Shown in pieces: positions 7,616-14,493 of a DNA stretch of 24,415 bases. The notes beneath the pieces are model-generated. The model was not told the DNA's origin. It saw nothing but the letters and a program-made list of their open reading frames with translations, and searched no databases. The translations under genes and the position numbers were made by a program. The first letter of the stretch is position 1. Every line of letters starts with the position of its first letter. Origin of the DNA: CAYLYP01 sp964387795 (GTDB taxonomy: Bacteria; Bacteroidota; Bacteroidia; Bacteroidales; UBA7960); the NCBI GenBank assembly GCA_964387795.1, contig CAYLYP010000047.1:1-24415 (forward strand), given 5' to 3'.

Positions 7616-8581
7616 TTAAAGAATACCTTCATGCAGGATATCATGGAGATGAACGACACCCAGATATTCATCATTATCAACTACAAGAAGCTGGGTGATA
7701 CTATGGTGCCTCATCACCTGAAGCGCATCGACTGCCAAAATATCTTTACCAATAGTTTTGGGATTTTGGTTCATGATATCCTTCGCTTTTAGGTTCATGA
7801 AATCAGTCCTGTTTTGGAGCATACGTCGAAGGTCGCCATCAGTAATGATACCCAGTATTTTTTTGTTTTTAGTGACAGCAGCAGATCCCAGCCTTTTTGA
7901 GGAGATTTCAAGTATCAGGGTTTTCAGGTCGGCATCAGGGCTCACTTCAGGTTTTTCATTTTGAGAGTAAAGGTCGCTCACCTTCATGTACATTTGTTTT
8001 CCAAGGGCACCCCCCGGATGGTATTTAGCAAAGTCTTTAAGGGAAAAGCCTTTTAGTTCCAATAAGGCAACAGCAAGGGCATCACCCATAACGAGCTGGG
8101 CAGTGGTGCTTGAAGTGGGTGCAGGGCTATTTGGGGAAGCTTCTTTTTCCACCTGTGTATTGATAATAAAATCGGCATGACGGGCAAGGAATGAATCTTT
8201 GTTTCCGGCCATTGCCACCAGGCATGCACCAAGATTTTTCAACATGGGCACAAGAACTTTTATCTCAGGTGTATTTCCACTATTGCTGATACAAATAACA
8301 ACATCTTCCTTTTGAATGATGCCCAGATCACCATGAATAGCATCAGCGGCATGCATGAAAACAGAAGGTGTTCCGGTGCTGTTAAGGGTAGCAACGATTT
8401 TCTGTGCGATGATTGCACTTTTTCCAATACCCGTGATTACAACCCTGCCGGATGATTGGCTAATAATTTCAATGGCCTGTGCAAAATCGTCATCGATAAA
8501 GTTTTTCAGGTATTCAATTGCCTTCGCCTCAATATCAATTGTTTTTAATGCACTTTTTTTTATTTTTTCAACAGTTTTCAC
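7616..8581 (-). CDS. kdsD: D-arabinose 5-phosphate isomerase (KdsD/KpsF/GutQ family)
   Basis: KdsD interconverts D-ribulose 5-phosphate and D-arabinose 5-phosphate, the first step toward Kdo of LPS. The 321-residue product has an N-terminal SIS sugar isomerase domain (about 35-185): TGIGKSAIIAQKI, HAADAIHGDLG, ISNSGNTPEI and SPAPTSSTTAQLVMGDA are all family hallmarks. Two CBS domains follow (about 205-262 and 270-321). It starts with GTG; the next in-frame codon choices upstream are ATA and a stop, and this GTG places the usual 15-residue lead before the first helix. Length agrees with E. coli KdsD (328). It heads the minus-strand block with the AhpD-like gene and lptB and is divergent from recQ. 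Confidence 0.92.
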   Translation of the reverse strand: MKTVEKIKKSALKTIDIEAKAIEYLKNFIDDDFAQAIEIISQSSGRVVITGIGKSAIIAQKIVATLNSTGTPSVFMHAADAIHGDLGIIQKEDVVICISNSGNTPEIKVLVPMLKNLGACLVAMAGNKDSFLARHADFIINTQVEKEASPNSPAPTSSTTAQLVMGDALAVALLELKGFSLKDFAKYHPGGALGKQMYMKVSDLYSQNEKPEVSPDADLKTLILEISSKRLGSAAVTKNKKILGIITDGDLRRMLQNRTDFMNLKAKDIMNQNPKTIGKDILAVDALQVMRHHSITQLLVVDNDEYLGVVHLHDILHEGIL

Positions 8582-8603
8582 TTTTTCTATATTTTAAAAA
8601 AAT

Positions 8604-8651
8604 TATTTTTGTGCTGTAATCAATAAATGGTAAATTTACAATACAAATGTA
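8604..8651. promoter_or_regulatory. Divergent promoter region between kdsD and recQ
   Basis: TATTTTTG on the plus strand (8604-8611) and TACATTTG on the minus strand (8651 to 8644) both fit TAnnTTTG. They would give leaders of about 60 nt for recQ and about 57 nt for kdsD, nearly symmetrical, and the two transcripts would overlap by roughly 20 nt. The minus-strand box has a TTG 16 nt upstream; the plus-strand -33 element is only T-rich. Confidence 0.45.
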
Positions 8652-8677
8652 TTCAAAAATAACATCACAATAAGGTA

Positions 8678-10876
8678 ATGGAAACCAAAGACAGTGTTTC
8701 TTTAAGGGAATTATTGAAGAAAATATTCGGATATGACACATTTAAAGGGGAGCAGGAAGCTATCATCAAAAATTTATTAGATGGCAAGGATACTTTTGTA
8801 ATAATGCCAACGGGTGGTGGAAAGTCAATGTGCTATCAATTACCAGCGTTAATAAGCCCAGGCTGTGCAATAATTGTATCTCCACTCATCGCTTTAATGA
8901 AAAACCAGGTGGATGCAATCAGGAATTTTGCGACTTATGATGCTATAGCGCATGTATTGAATTCATCACTTACAAAAGCTGAGATATTACAGGTAAAAAA
9001 AGATTTAAGCAGCGGACTGACAAAATTACTGTATGTAGCACCGGAATCACTTACAAAAGATGAAAACATTGAATTTCTTAAAGAAATAAATGTTTCTTTT
9101 TTTGCCATTGATGAAGCACATTGTATTTCAGAGTGGGGTCATGACTTCAGGCCTGAGTACAGACGTTTACGACAAATCATCCAGGCAATAGGCGACAAAG
9201 TGCCCCTGATAGCCCTTACGGCCACAGCAACACCAAAAGTACAACAGGATATCCTTAAGAACCTTGGCATGCAGGAAGCAACGATTTTTAAGTCATCCTT
9301 TAATCGTGAAAACCTTTACTATGAAGTCAGGCCAAAATCGGAGAACTCAGTAAAAGAGATCATTCGTTTTGTAAAATCCAACCAGGGCAAATCAGGTATT
9401 ATCTATTGCCTGAGCCGTAAAAAGGTTGAAGAACTGGCAGAGACATTACAGGTGAACGGGATAAAGGCATTACCTTATCATGCAGGCTTGGATAATGATG
9501 TCAGGGTTCGGAACCAGGATCGTTTTTTAATGGAGGATGCAGATGTCATTGTGGCCACTATTGCTTTTGGCATGGGAATTGATAAGCCCGATGTCAGATA
9601 TGTGATCCACTATGATATCCCTAAAAGCCTTGAAGGATACTATCAGGAAACCGGCAGGGCAGGAAGAGATGGTGGTGAAGGCAATTGCATCGCTTTTTAC
9701 AGCTATGAGGACATCCTGAAGCTTGAGAAGTTTTTGAAAGGCAAACCTGTTGCAGAACAGGAAATAGGGATGCAATTGTTATTGGAGACAGTTTCGTATG
9801 CAGAGACATCTTCATGTAGGCGTAAACAGTTATTGTTTTATTTTGGTGAGACTTATGAAACAGAGAATTGCCAATATTGTGATAATTGTTTGCACCCAAA
9901 AGAAAAATTTGAAGGAAAAGAATATATTTGCCTTCTGATAGAAGCCGTATTGGCAGTAAAGCAATTATTTAAAACAAAACACGTAATTAGTGTTCTTATG
10001 GGAAAAAACAGCGGCAGTGTAAAATCCTGCAAGCACCACACACTCGAAGTATTTGGGAAAGGGGCAGAGAAAGATGAGAAATTCTGGAATGCAGTAGTCA
10101 GGCAAGCGCTTATTGAGAGGCTCCTTTCAAAAGATATTGAGAACTATGGTACTTTAAAGGTTACTGCAGAAGGAAAGAAGTTTTTGGATAATCCAAAATC
10201 AGTAAAGGTTAGTCGTGACCATGATTACGAAAACCCTTCAGAGGATGAATTCTTCTCAGGCGGGGGGCAAAAAACAAGTGCCACTGATAAGGTGCTCTTT
10301 GCACTATTAAAAGACCTCAGAAAAGAAATTGCCAAGAAAAATAACCTCCCCCCTTTTGTAATATTCCAGGACCCCTCATTGGAGGATATGGCGATACAGT
10401 ATCCTGTCAGCATAGAGGAGATGAAACAAATTACAGGGGTTGGGGCAGGTAAAGCTGATAAATTTGGTAAGCCCTTTGTAGAATTAATTTCTAAATATGT
10501 GGATGAAAATGAGATTGAACGCCCCATGGATATGGTTGTCAAATCCGTTGTCAACAAATCAGGCGTAAAAGTTTTCATTATCCAGAATATTGATAGAAAA
10601 GTCTCTCTTGAAGATATTGCTTTTGCCAAAGGCATGGAATTCGATGAGTTGTTGGCTGAAATAGAAAGCATTGTTTTGGCCGGAACAAAAATAGATATCA
10701 AATATTACATCAATGAGGTGATAGATGAAGACCGCCAGGATGAAATATTTGACTATTTTAAAACAGCAGAAACAGATTCATGGCATGAGGCATTGAAAGA
10801 ACTGGGAGAAGATGATTTTTCGGAGGAGGAAGTCCGCCTGATGCGTATTAAGTTCCTTTCTGAAATGGGCAATTAA
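8678..10876 (+). CDS. recQ: ATP-dependent DNA helicase RecQ
   Basis: RecQ unwinds DNA 3' to 5' in recombinational repair and fork processing. Helicase lobe 1 has Walker A TGGGKS (45-50), DEAH box Asp145-His148 in AIDEAHCISEWGHDFRPEY, and LTATATP. Lobe 2 has GIIYCLSRKKVEELA and ATIAFGMGIDKPDVR with the arginine-finger motif QETGRAGRDG. The zinc module is Cys380, Cys398, Cys401, Cys404, followed by the RQC winged helix and an HRDC domain (about 540-620: PVSIEEMKQITGVGAGKADKFG). The extra C-terminal helical/winged-helix tail (about 640-732) is common in Bacteroidota RecQ, whose length is about 725-735. All catalytic residues are present. It is divergent from kdsD, and the OmpH-like gene follows 25 bp downstream. 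Confidence 0.96.
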   Translation: METKDSVSLRELLKKIFGYDTFKGEQEAIIKNLLDGKDTFVIMPTGGGKSMCYQLPALISPGCAIIVSPLIALMKNQVDAIRNFATYDAIAHVLNSSLTKAEILQVKKDLSSGLTKLLYVAPESLTKDENIEFLKEINVSFFAIDEAHCISEWGHDFRPEYRRLRQIIQAIGDKVPLIALTATATPKVQQDILKNLGMQEATIFKSSFNRENLYYEVRPKSENSVKEIIRFVKSNQGKSGIIYCLSRKKVEELAETLQVNGIKALPYHAGLDNDVRVRNQDRFLMEDADVIVATIAFGMGIDKPDVRYVIHYDIPKSLEGYYQETGRAGRDGGEGNCIAFYSYEDILKLEKFLKGKPVAEQEIGMQLLLETVSYAETSSCRRKQLLFYFGETYETENCQYCDNCLHPKEKFEGKEYICLLIEAVLAVKQLFKTKHVISVLMGKNSGSVKSCKHHTLEVFGKGAEKDEKFWNAVVRQALIERLLSKDIENYGTLKVTAEGKKFLDNPKSVKVSRDHDYENPSEDEFFSGGGQKTSATDKVLFALLKDLRKEIAKKNNLPPFVIFQDPSLEDMAIQYPVSIEEMKQITGVGAGKADKFGKPFVELISKYVDENEIERPMDMVVKSVVNKSGVKVFIIQNIDRKVSLEDIAFAKGMEFDELLAEIESIVLAGTKIDIKYYINEVIDEDRQDEIFDYFKTAETDSWHEALKELGEDDFSEEEVRLMRIKFLSEMGN

Positions 10877-10901
10877 GATTATTCATTGAAAAATTTAAAA
10901 C

Positions 10902-11606
10902 ATGGACACAAATACATCCGATAACATCGGGGAAGCACAACAGCAAAATCTCATTTCTGAGGTAAAGGAAAATAAAAATGGGGCATCAAAGGGTTTATTG
11001 GGCTTTCTTTTAGCATCAAATATCATCCTGCTTATAGCAGTGGTTATTCTCTTTGTTTTGTTTTTCAAAAATGGGGAAACTGATGGAAAGGTTGCAGCTT
11101 CTGATACTCAAAGCGAGATACTTGGAAATAGCTCTAATAATATTGCTTTTATCAGGTCTGACTCATTGATGGAGAAATATGAGCTGGCCATTAGAATGCG
11201 AGCTGATCTTGAATCAAAGCAAAAAAGAATGGAAGCTGAGTTTAACCAAAAACAAAGCAGTTTTCAAAAAGAAGCAGAAAGTTTTCAGAAAAGTGTAAAT
11301 GCCGGGACTATTTCTATTGACCAGGCACAGATTAAAGAAAAAGAGCTCATGCAGAAGCAACAGGAGCTTATTGATTTAAATCAAACGCTTTCCGGCAGTC
11401 TGGCCAAACAGGAATATGATCTTAATATTGAATTATTGGATAGTATTTCTGGTTTCCTGGAACGCTACAATAAAGAGTTCGGCTTTGACTTTATCTTAGG
11501 CTATTCTCCGGGAGGTGGCATTTTGTATGCCTCCGACAAGAAGGACATCACAACCGATGTGATAAAAAAAATGAACGAATCCTATCTGAAAGGGAAAGAT
11601 GAATAA
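10902..11606 (+). CDS. OmpH/Skp-like coiled-coil protein with N-terminal membrane anchor
   Basis: The 234-residue product has a 30-residue hydrophilic N-terminus and one strong transmembrane helix (about 32-55, GLLGFLLASNIILLIAVVIL). A long Gln/Glu/Lys-rich coiled coil follows (about 80-190) and then a C-terminal FDFILGYSPGGGILYAS segment. The order IAFIRSDSLMEKY, helical hairpin, FGFDFILGYSPGGGILYA is typical of the OmpH/Skp periplasmic chaperone family, which binds unfolded outer-membrane proteins. Unlike Skp it has no cleavable signal peptide, so it should stay tethered to the inner membrane with the coiled coil in the periplasm. It follows recQ by 25 bp and is closed by a terminator. A chaperone function is inferred from the family only. 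Confidence 0.8.
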   Translation: MDTNTSDNIGEAQQQNLISEVKENKNGASKGLLGFLLASNIILLIAVVILFVLFFKNGETDGKVAASDTQSEILGNSSNNIAFIRSDSLMEKYELAIRMRADLESKQKRMEAEFNQKQSSFQKEAESFQKSVNAGTISIDQAQIKEKELMQKQQELIDLNQTLSGSLAKQEYDLNIELLDSISGFLERYNKEFGFDFILGYSPGGGILYASDKKDITTDVIKKMNESYLKGKDE

Positions 11607-11612
11607 TTAAGG

Positions 11613-11637
11613 AACCCGGTATTACCGGGTTTTTTTA
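11613..11637 (+). terminator. Rho-independent terminator after the OmpH-like gene
   Basis: AACCCGGT (11613-11620) pairs perfectly with ACCGGGTT (11624-11631) across a 3-nt loop and runs into a T tract. It ends the recQ transcription unit and isolates the following lipoprotein gene. Confidence 0.88.
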
Positions 11638-11658
11638 ATAATTATTTTTTTTTACAAA

Positions 11659-12135
11659 ATGAAACAAAGATATTTTTCATTCTTGTCAGTAACAATGTTA
11701 ATTGCTTTATTGGCAATGATGACAGCATGTAAGAAAGACCATAAGGTTGTTGAAGATGTATTTGATGATGGCAGCCCCCGTATTGTGAAATATTATTCAA
11801 AGGAAGGACCAGATGCTGAACTGAAAAAAGAAACCATATATTTCAAATCAGGTAAAAAGCACATGGAAGGAAATTATAAAAACAATAAAAGGGAAGGGAA
11901 ATGGACATCATGGTATGATAACGGTGTGATTTGGAGTGAGGGCTATTATAAAGATGGCTTGGGACATGGTGAAAGAAAGGCCTATTATCCAAATGGGAAA
12001 CTGCGGTTTCAGGGGATGATGGAAAATGATAAAGAGGTAGGGGTATGGCAGTACTACGATGAAAATGGTTCAATGGTAAAGGAAGTTGATTATGATAAAA
12101 CAGATGCAACAGATGCATCACAAGAAATTCAATAA
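11659..12135 (+). CDS. Lipoprotein with MORN-type (YwqK-like) repeats
   Basis: This 158-residue protein has a lipoprotein signal peptide with the lipobox MTAC and the lipidated Cys at residue 24, followed by KKD. The rest is three to four tandem repeats of the form Y-x-NGK-x(2-4)-EG-x-YK-x(4)-GxW (for example HMEGNYKNNKREGKWTSWYD, then YKDGLGHGERKAYYPNGK, then GVWQYYDENG). These MORN_2/YwqK-type repeats form beta-hairpin sheets and are frequent in Bacteroidota surface lipoproteins; some family members are called antitoxin YwqK. No function is assigned here. It sits behind a terminator and its stop lies only 17 bp before the asparaginase gene, so the two probably share a transcript. Confidence 0.85.
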   Translation: MKQRYFSFLSVTMLIALLAMMTACKKDHKVVEDVFDDGSPRIVKYYSKEGPDAELKKETIYFKSGKKHMEGNYKNNKREGKWTSWYDNGVIWSEGYYKDGLGHGERKAYYPNGKLRFQGMMENDKEVGVWQYYDENGSMVKEVDYDKTDATDASQEIQ

Positions 12136-12152
12136 CCTAAAACAATCAAAAG

Positions 12153-13124
12153 GTGAGCAGGCTAATCATATTTTGCTTTTTGTTGTTCACATGGTTCCCG
12201 TTTGTTGGTTCAAAAGCACAAAACTATGCTATTGTTGTTCATGGCGGGGCTGGAAATATTAGTCCATCAGAGATGGATGAAGCAACAAGAAAGGCCTATC
12301 AAGACAAATTGGTAGAGGCAACGCAAGCCGGATTATCGATATTGGAAAAAGGGGGAAGTTCATTAGATGCAGTTGAAACGGCTGTAAAGATATTGGAGGA
12401 TTCCCCTTTGTTTAATGCAGGGAAGGGAGCTGTATTTAATGCTGAAGGGAAAAACGAACTGGATGCCTCTATTATGTGCGGTAAATCATTGGAAGCAGGA
12501 TCAGTTGCAGGTGTCACAACAATTAAAAACCCAATATCTGCTGCCCGGATGGTAATGGAACATTCACCTCATGTGATGTTAATTGGCAAAGGTGCTGAAA
12601 CTTTTGCCCAGGAACATGGTTTAGAAATCGTCCCTCCCGAATATTTCTATGATGCTGCCAGGTATAATCAATACCTTGAATTCAAGAAGGGGACTCCAGA
12701 TAAAAATCAAAAGAAAGGCACTGTAGGCGCAGTAGCACTGGACATACACGGGAACCTTGCAGCAGCAACATCAACAGGAGGCATGTTGGGAAAAAAATAT
12801 GGGCGGGTAGGCGATTCTCCAATAATTGGGGCAGGGACTTATGCCAATAACAATTCATGTGCAGTATCGGCAACAGGTCATGGAGAATACTTCATCAGGC
12901 TCAATGTGGCATTTCGTATTGCAGCTTTGATGGAATTTGGGATGCTTTCACTTAAGGAAGCCTCCGAAAGGGTTATTTTTACAGACTTAAATGCACTTGG
13001 CGGCACTGGAGGTATAATTGCAGTTGATAAAAACGGCAATATTGCCATGCCCTTTAATACCGAAGGTATGTTTAGGGCATGGGGAGACCAATCAGGAAAA
13101 ATTATTGTTTTAATGGGGCAATAA
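12153..13124 (+). CDS. Secreted isoaspartyl peptidase / L-asparaginase (Ntn hydrolase, T2 family)
   Basis: This family self-cleaves before a Thr that becomes the nucleophile and hydrolyses L-asparagine or beta-aspartyl dipeptides. The 323-residue product has IVVHGGAGNIS near the N-terminus, the cleavage site KKG-TVGAVALD with nucleophile Thr190, STGGMLGKKYGRVGDSPIIGAGTYA, and SATGHGEYFIR. All match type III asparaginases (IaaA, Asrgl1). It begins with GTG: only four codons separate this from an in-frame stop, and no ATG lies before the conserved HGGAGN motif. This start adds a signal peptide (VSRLIIFCFLLFTWFPFVGSKAQ), so the enzyme is probably periplasmic. Its stop is 24 bp from the convergent kinase-deaminase gene. 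Whether it prefers free asparagine, isoaspartyl peptides or glycosylasparagine cannot be told from sequence. Confidence 0.88.
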   Translation: MSRLIIFCFLLFTWFPFVGSKAQNYAIVVHGGAGNISPSEMDEATRKAYQDKLVEATQAGLSILEKGGSSLDAVETAVKILEDSPLFNAGKGAVFNAEGKNELDASIMCGKSLEAGSVAGVTTIKNPISAARMVMEHSPHVMLIGKGAETFAQEHGLEIVPPEYFYDAARYNQYLEFKKGTPDKNQKKGTVGAVALDIHGNLAAATSTGGMLGKKYGRVGDSPIIGAGTYANNNSCAVSATGHGEYFIRLNVAFRIAALMEFGMLSLKEASERVIFTDLNALGGTGGIIAVDKNGNIAMPFNTEGMFRAWGDQSGKIIVLMGQ

Positions 13125-13148
13125 CACAGTTGTATTCAGGCATATTAT

Positions 13149-14216
13149 CTATTGATTGTCGTATTTCAGGATCTCATCAGCAACATATTCAAGCTGGACA
13201 CCTGCTGCCTTGAACATTTCTTCAGATTCTGCACCTGCATGATATTTCTTCTCGCAAACAACCCTTTTCAGCCCACAATTAATTATTAGCATTGCACAAA
13301 CACGGCAGGGGGTCATTCGGCAATATAATGTAGCGCCTTCAATGGATATCCCTAAACGGGCAGCCTGACAGATTGCATTTTGCTCAGCATGAACTGTTCT
13401 GACACAATGATGGGTGATTTTCCCATCCTCATGGATCATCTGTTTCATCTGATGCCCTACATCATCGCAATGAGGCAAACCGGTAGGAGAACCAACATAC
13501 CCTGTCACCAATATTTGCCGGCCACGGGCAATCACACATCCACTCCTTCCCCTGTCGCAGGTAGCCCTTTTGGATACTGTATGGGCTATTTCCATGAAAT
13601 ACTCATCCCATGAAGGCCTCTGATGTGGTTTCTCTGGTGGTGTATTATTATTCAGGAGTTTTGTTTCAATATTAGCAACCACTGATTGCAACTGGTCTTC
13701 AAGCTGGTTGAGGTCACCATCATTCATAAGGAGATAGTCGGCCATCGCAATACATCTTGAAAGGTTCTGATGGTTGGGATCAGAGTTGTTCATCTCCCGT
13801 AGCTCATTTTCAAGAAACACCTCGTATGATATCTGGTCAGTTTCAGAATTCCTGTTCCTAATCCTTTGATACCGGGTTTTAGGTGCAGCATCAACAGCAA
13901 TCAGGAAGAACCTTCCTTTTTTACGAAGTGCTTCAACTTCACCAGGGGTCCTGATACTTTCAATAATGCAATTTTTACCAGATATTGCAGCTTTTTCAAA
14001 TAACTGCTCAATAATGTATGAAGGTGAATGAGCAGCTCTTAACTCATTGGCCAATGAAGTCATGCTGTCCCTGTTGATTTCTTTATTATCATTTTGAAGG
14101 AGTTCGGTTAAATAACTCCTAACAGAAAAATGAACAAAGCCATGCAGCCGGGCAAGCATTTCAACAATAGTTCCTTTACCGGCGCCTAAGGTGCCTGTTA
14201 ACCCAATTATTATCAT
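13149..14216 (-). CDS. P-loop kinase-like domain fused to dCMP deaminase
   Basis: The 355-residue product has two domains. The N-terminus (1-185) is a P-loop nucleotide-kinase fold resembling dephospho-CoA or adenylate kinases, with Walker A GTLGAGKG (8-15), an FSVRSYL motif and a lid-like Arg-rich segment (TRYQRIRNRN). The C-terminus (about 205-350) is a dCMP deaminase, which converts dCMP to dUMP for dTMP synthesis. It has zinc ligands His276, Cys304 and Cys307 (HAEQN, PCRVC), the proton shuttle Glu278 and the substrate loop GYVGSPTG. I chose the ATG at 14216 over a TTG nine codons upstream because AAAGGA precedes it and the beta-1 strand MIIIGLTG begins there. The domain order is that of Vibrio AvcD/DcdV antiphage deaminases and of yeast Dcd1. 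No phage-defence neighbour is present, so a housekeeping role is equally possible. Confidence 0.88.
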   Translation of the reverse strand: MIIIGLTGTLGAGKGTIVEMLARLHGFVHFSVRSYLTELLQNDNKEINRDSMTSLANELRAAHSPSYIIEQLFEKAAISGKNCIIESIRTPGEVEALRKKGRFFLIAVDAAPKTRYQRIRNRNSETDQISYEVFLENELREMNNSDPNHQNLSRCIAMADYLLMNDGDLNQLEDQLQSVVANIETKLLNNNTPPEKPHQRPSWDEYFMEIAHTVSKRATCDRGRSGCVIARGRQILVTGYVGSPTGLPHCDDVGHQMKQMIHEDGKITHHCVRTVHAEQNAICQAARLGISIEGATLYCRMTPCRVCAMLIINCGLKRVVCEKKYHAGAESEEMFKAAGVQLEYVADEILKYDNQ

Positions 14217-14493
14217 TAATCCTTTGTATTTATTTTGCCTCAAAAATAGCTTTTATTGTACAATAATTTTCATTTGCAATCAAGATTTTAAATATGATCC
14301 AAACATCTTTGCAAATAAAAACAACTCACATAAGAACCTACTCATGGCAGGCCTTTGGCATTAAGCCTTATCTGATCTGTTGTCATTTGGTTTAAAATGA
14401 TTTTTGAATAGACAAAATAAATTATTATTTGGATATATTGCTTTGGTGTCAACAATTCTCATAAATTTGTTATTCATTAAACAAAACCACAAC
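14217..14493. other. Divergent intergenic region between the deaminase and acyl-CoA synthetase genes
   Basis: This AT-rich 277-bp spacer has no gene. On the minus strand TATTTTTG (14248 to 14241) fits TAnnTTTG and would start a 17-nt leader for the deaminase. A degenerate match to the dispersed repeat lies at 14296-14316 (AACATCTTTGCAAAT against AACATGTTTGCGAAT). GGCAGGCC and GGCATTAAGCC (about 14347-14368) can form small hairpins. An in-frame TTG at 14404 would lengthen the synthetase with a hydrophobic leader that its family lacks. Confidence 0.5.
14442..14469 (+). promoter_or_regulatory. Promoter of the acyl-CoA synthetase operon
   Basis: TAAATTTG (14462-14469) fits TAnnTTTG, with TTTG at 14442-14445 upstream (16-nt gap). 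Transcription would begin about 18 nt before the ATG at 14494, which also argues against the upstream TTG start at 14404. Confidence 0.5.

Noticed and set aside
10225..10701. 158-codon frame on the minus strand inside recQ
   Set aside because: It is fully covered by the HRDC and C-terminal part of recQ, has no family resemblance, and shows Ser/Ile-rich composition typical of antisense shadows.
14217..14243. TTG start nine codons upstream of the kinase-deaminase
   Set aside because: The ATG at 14216 has AAAGGA just before it and directly begins the first strand of the P-loop fold; the candidate promoter box (14248 to 14241) overlaps the TTG.
14404..14493. In-frame extension of the acyl-CoA synthetase from a TTG at 14404
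   Set aside because: It adds a hydrophobic leader not known in this cytoplasmic family, the promoter at 14442-14469 lies inside it, and the ATG at 14494 begins the usual N-terminus.
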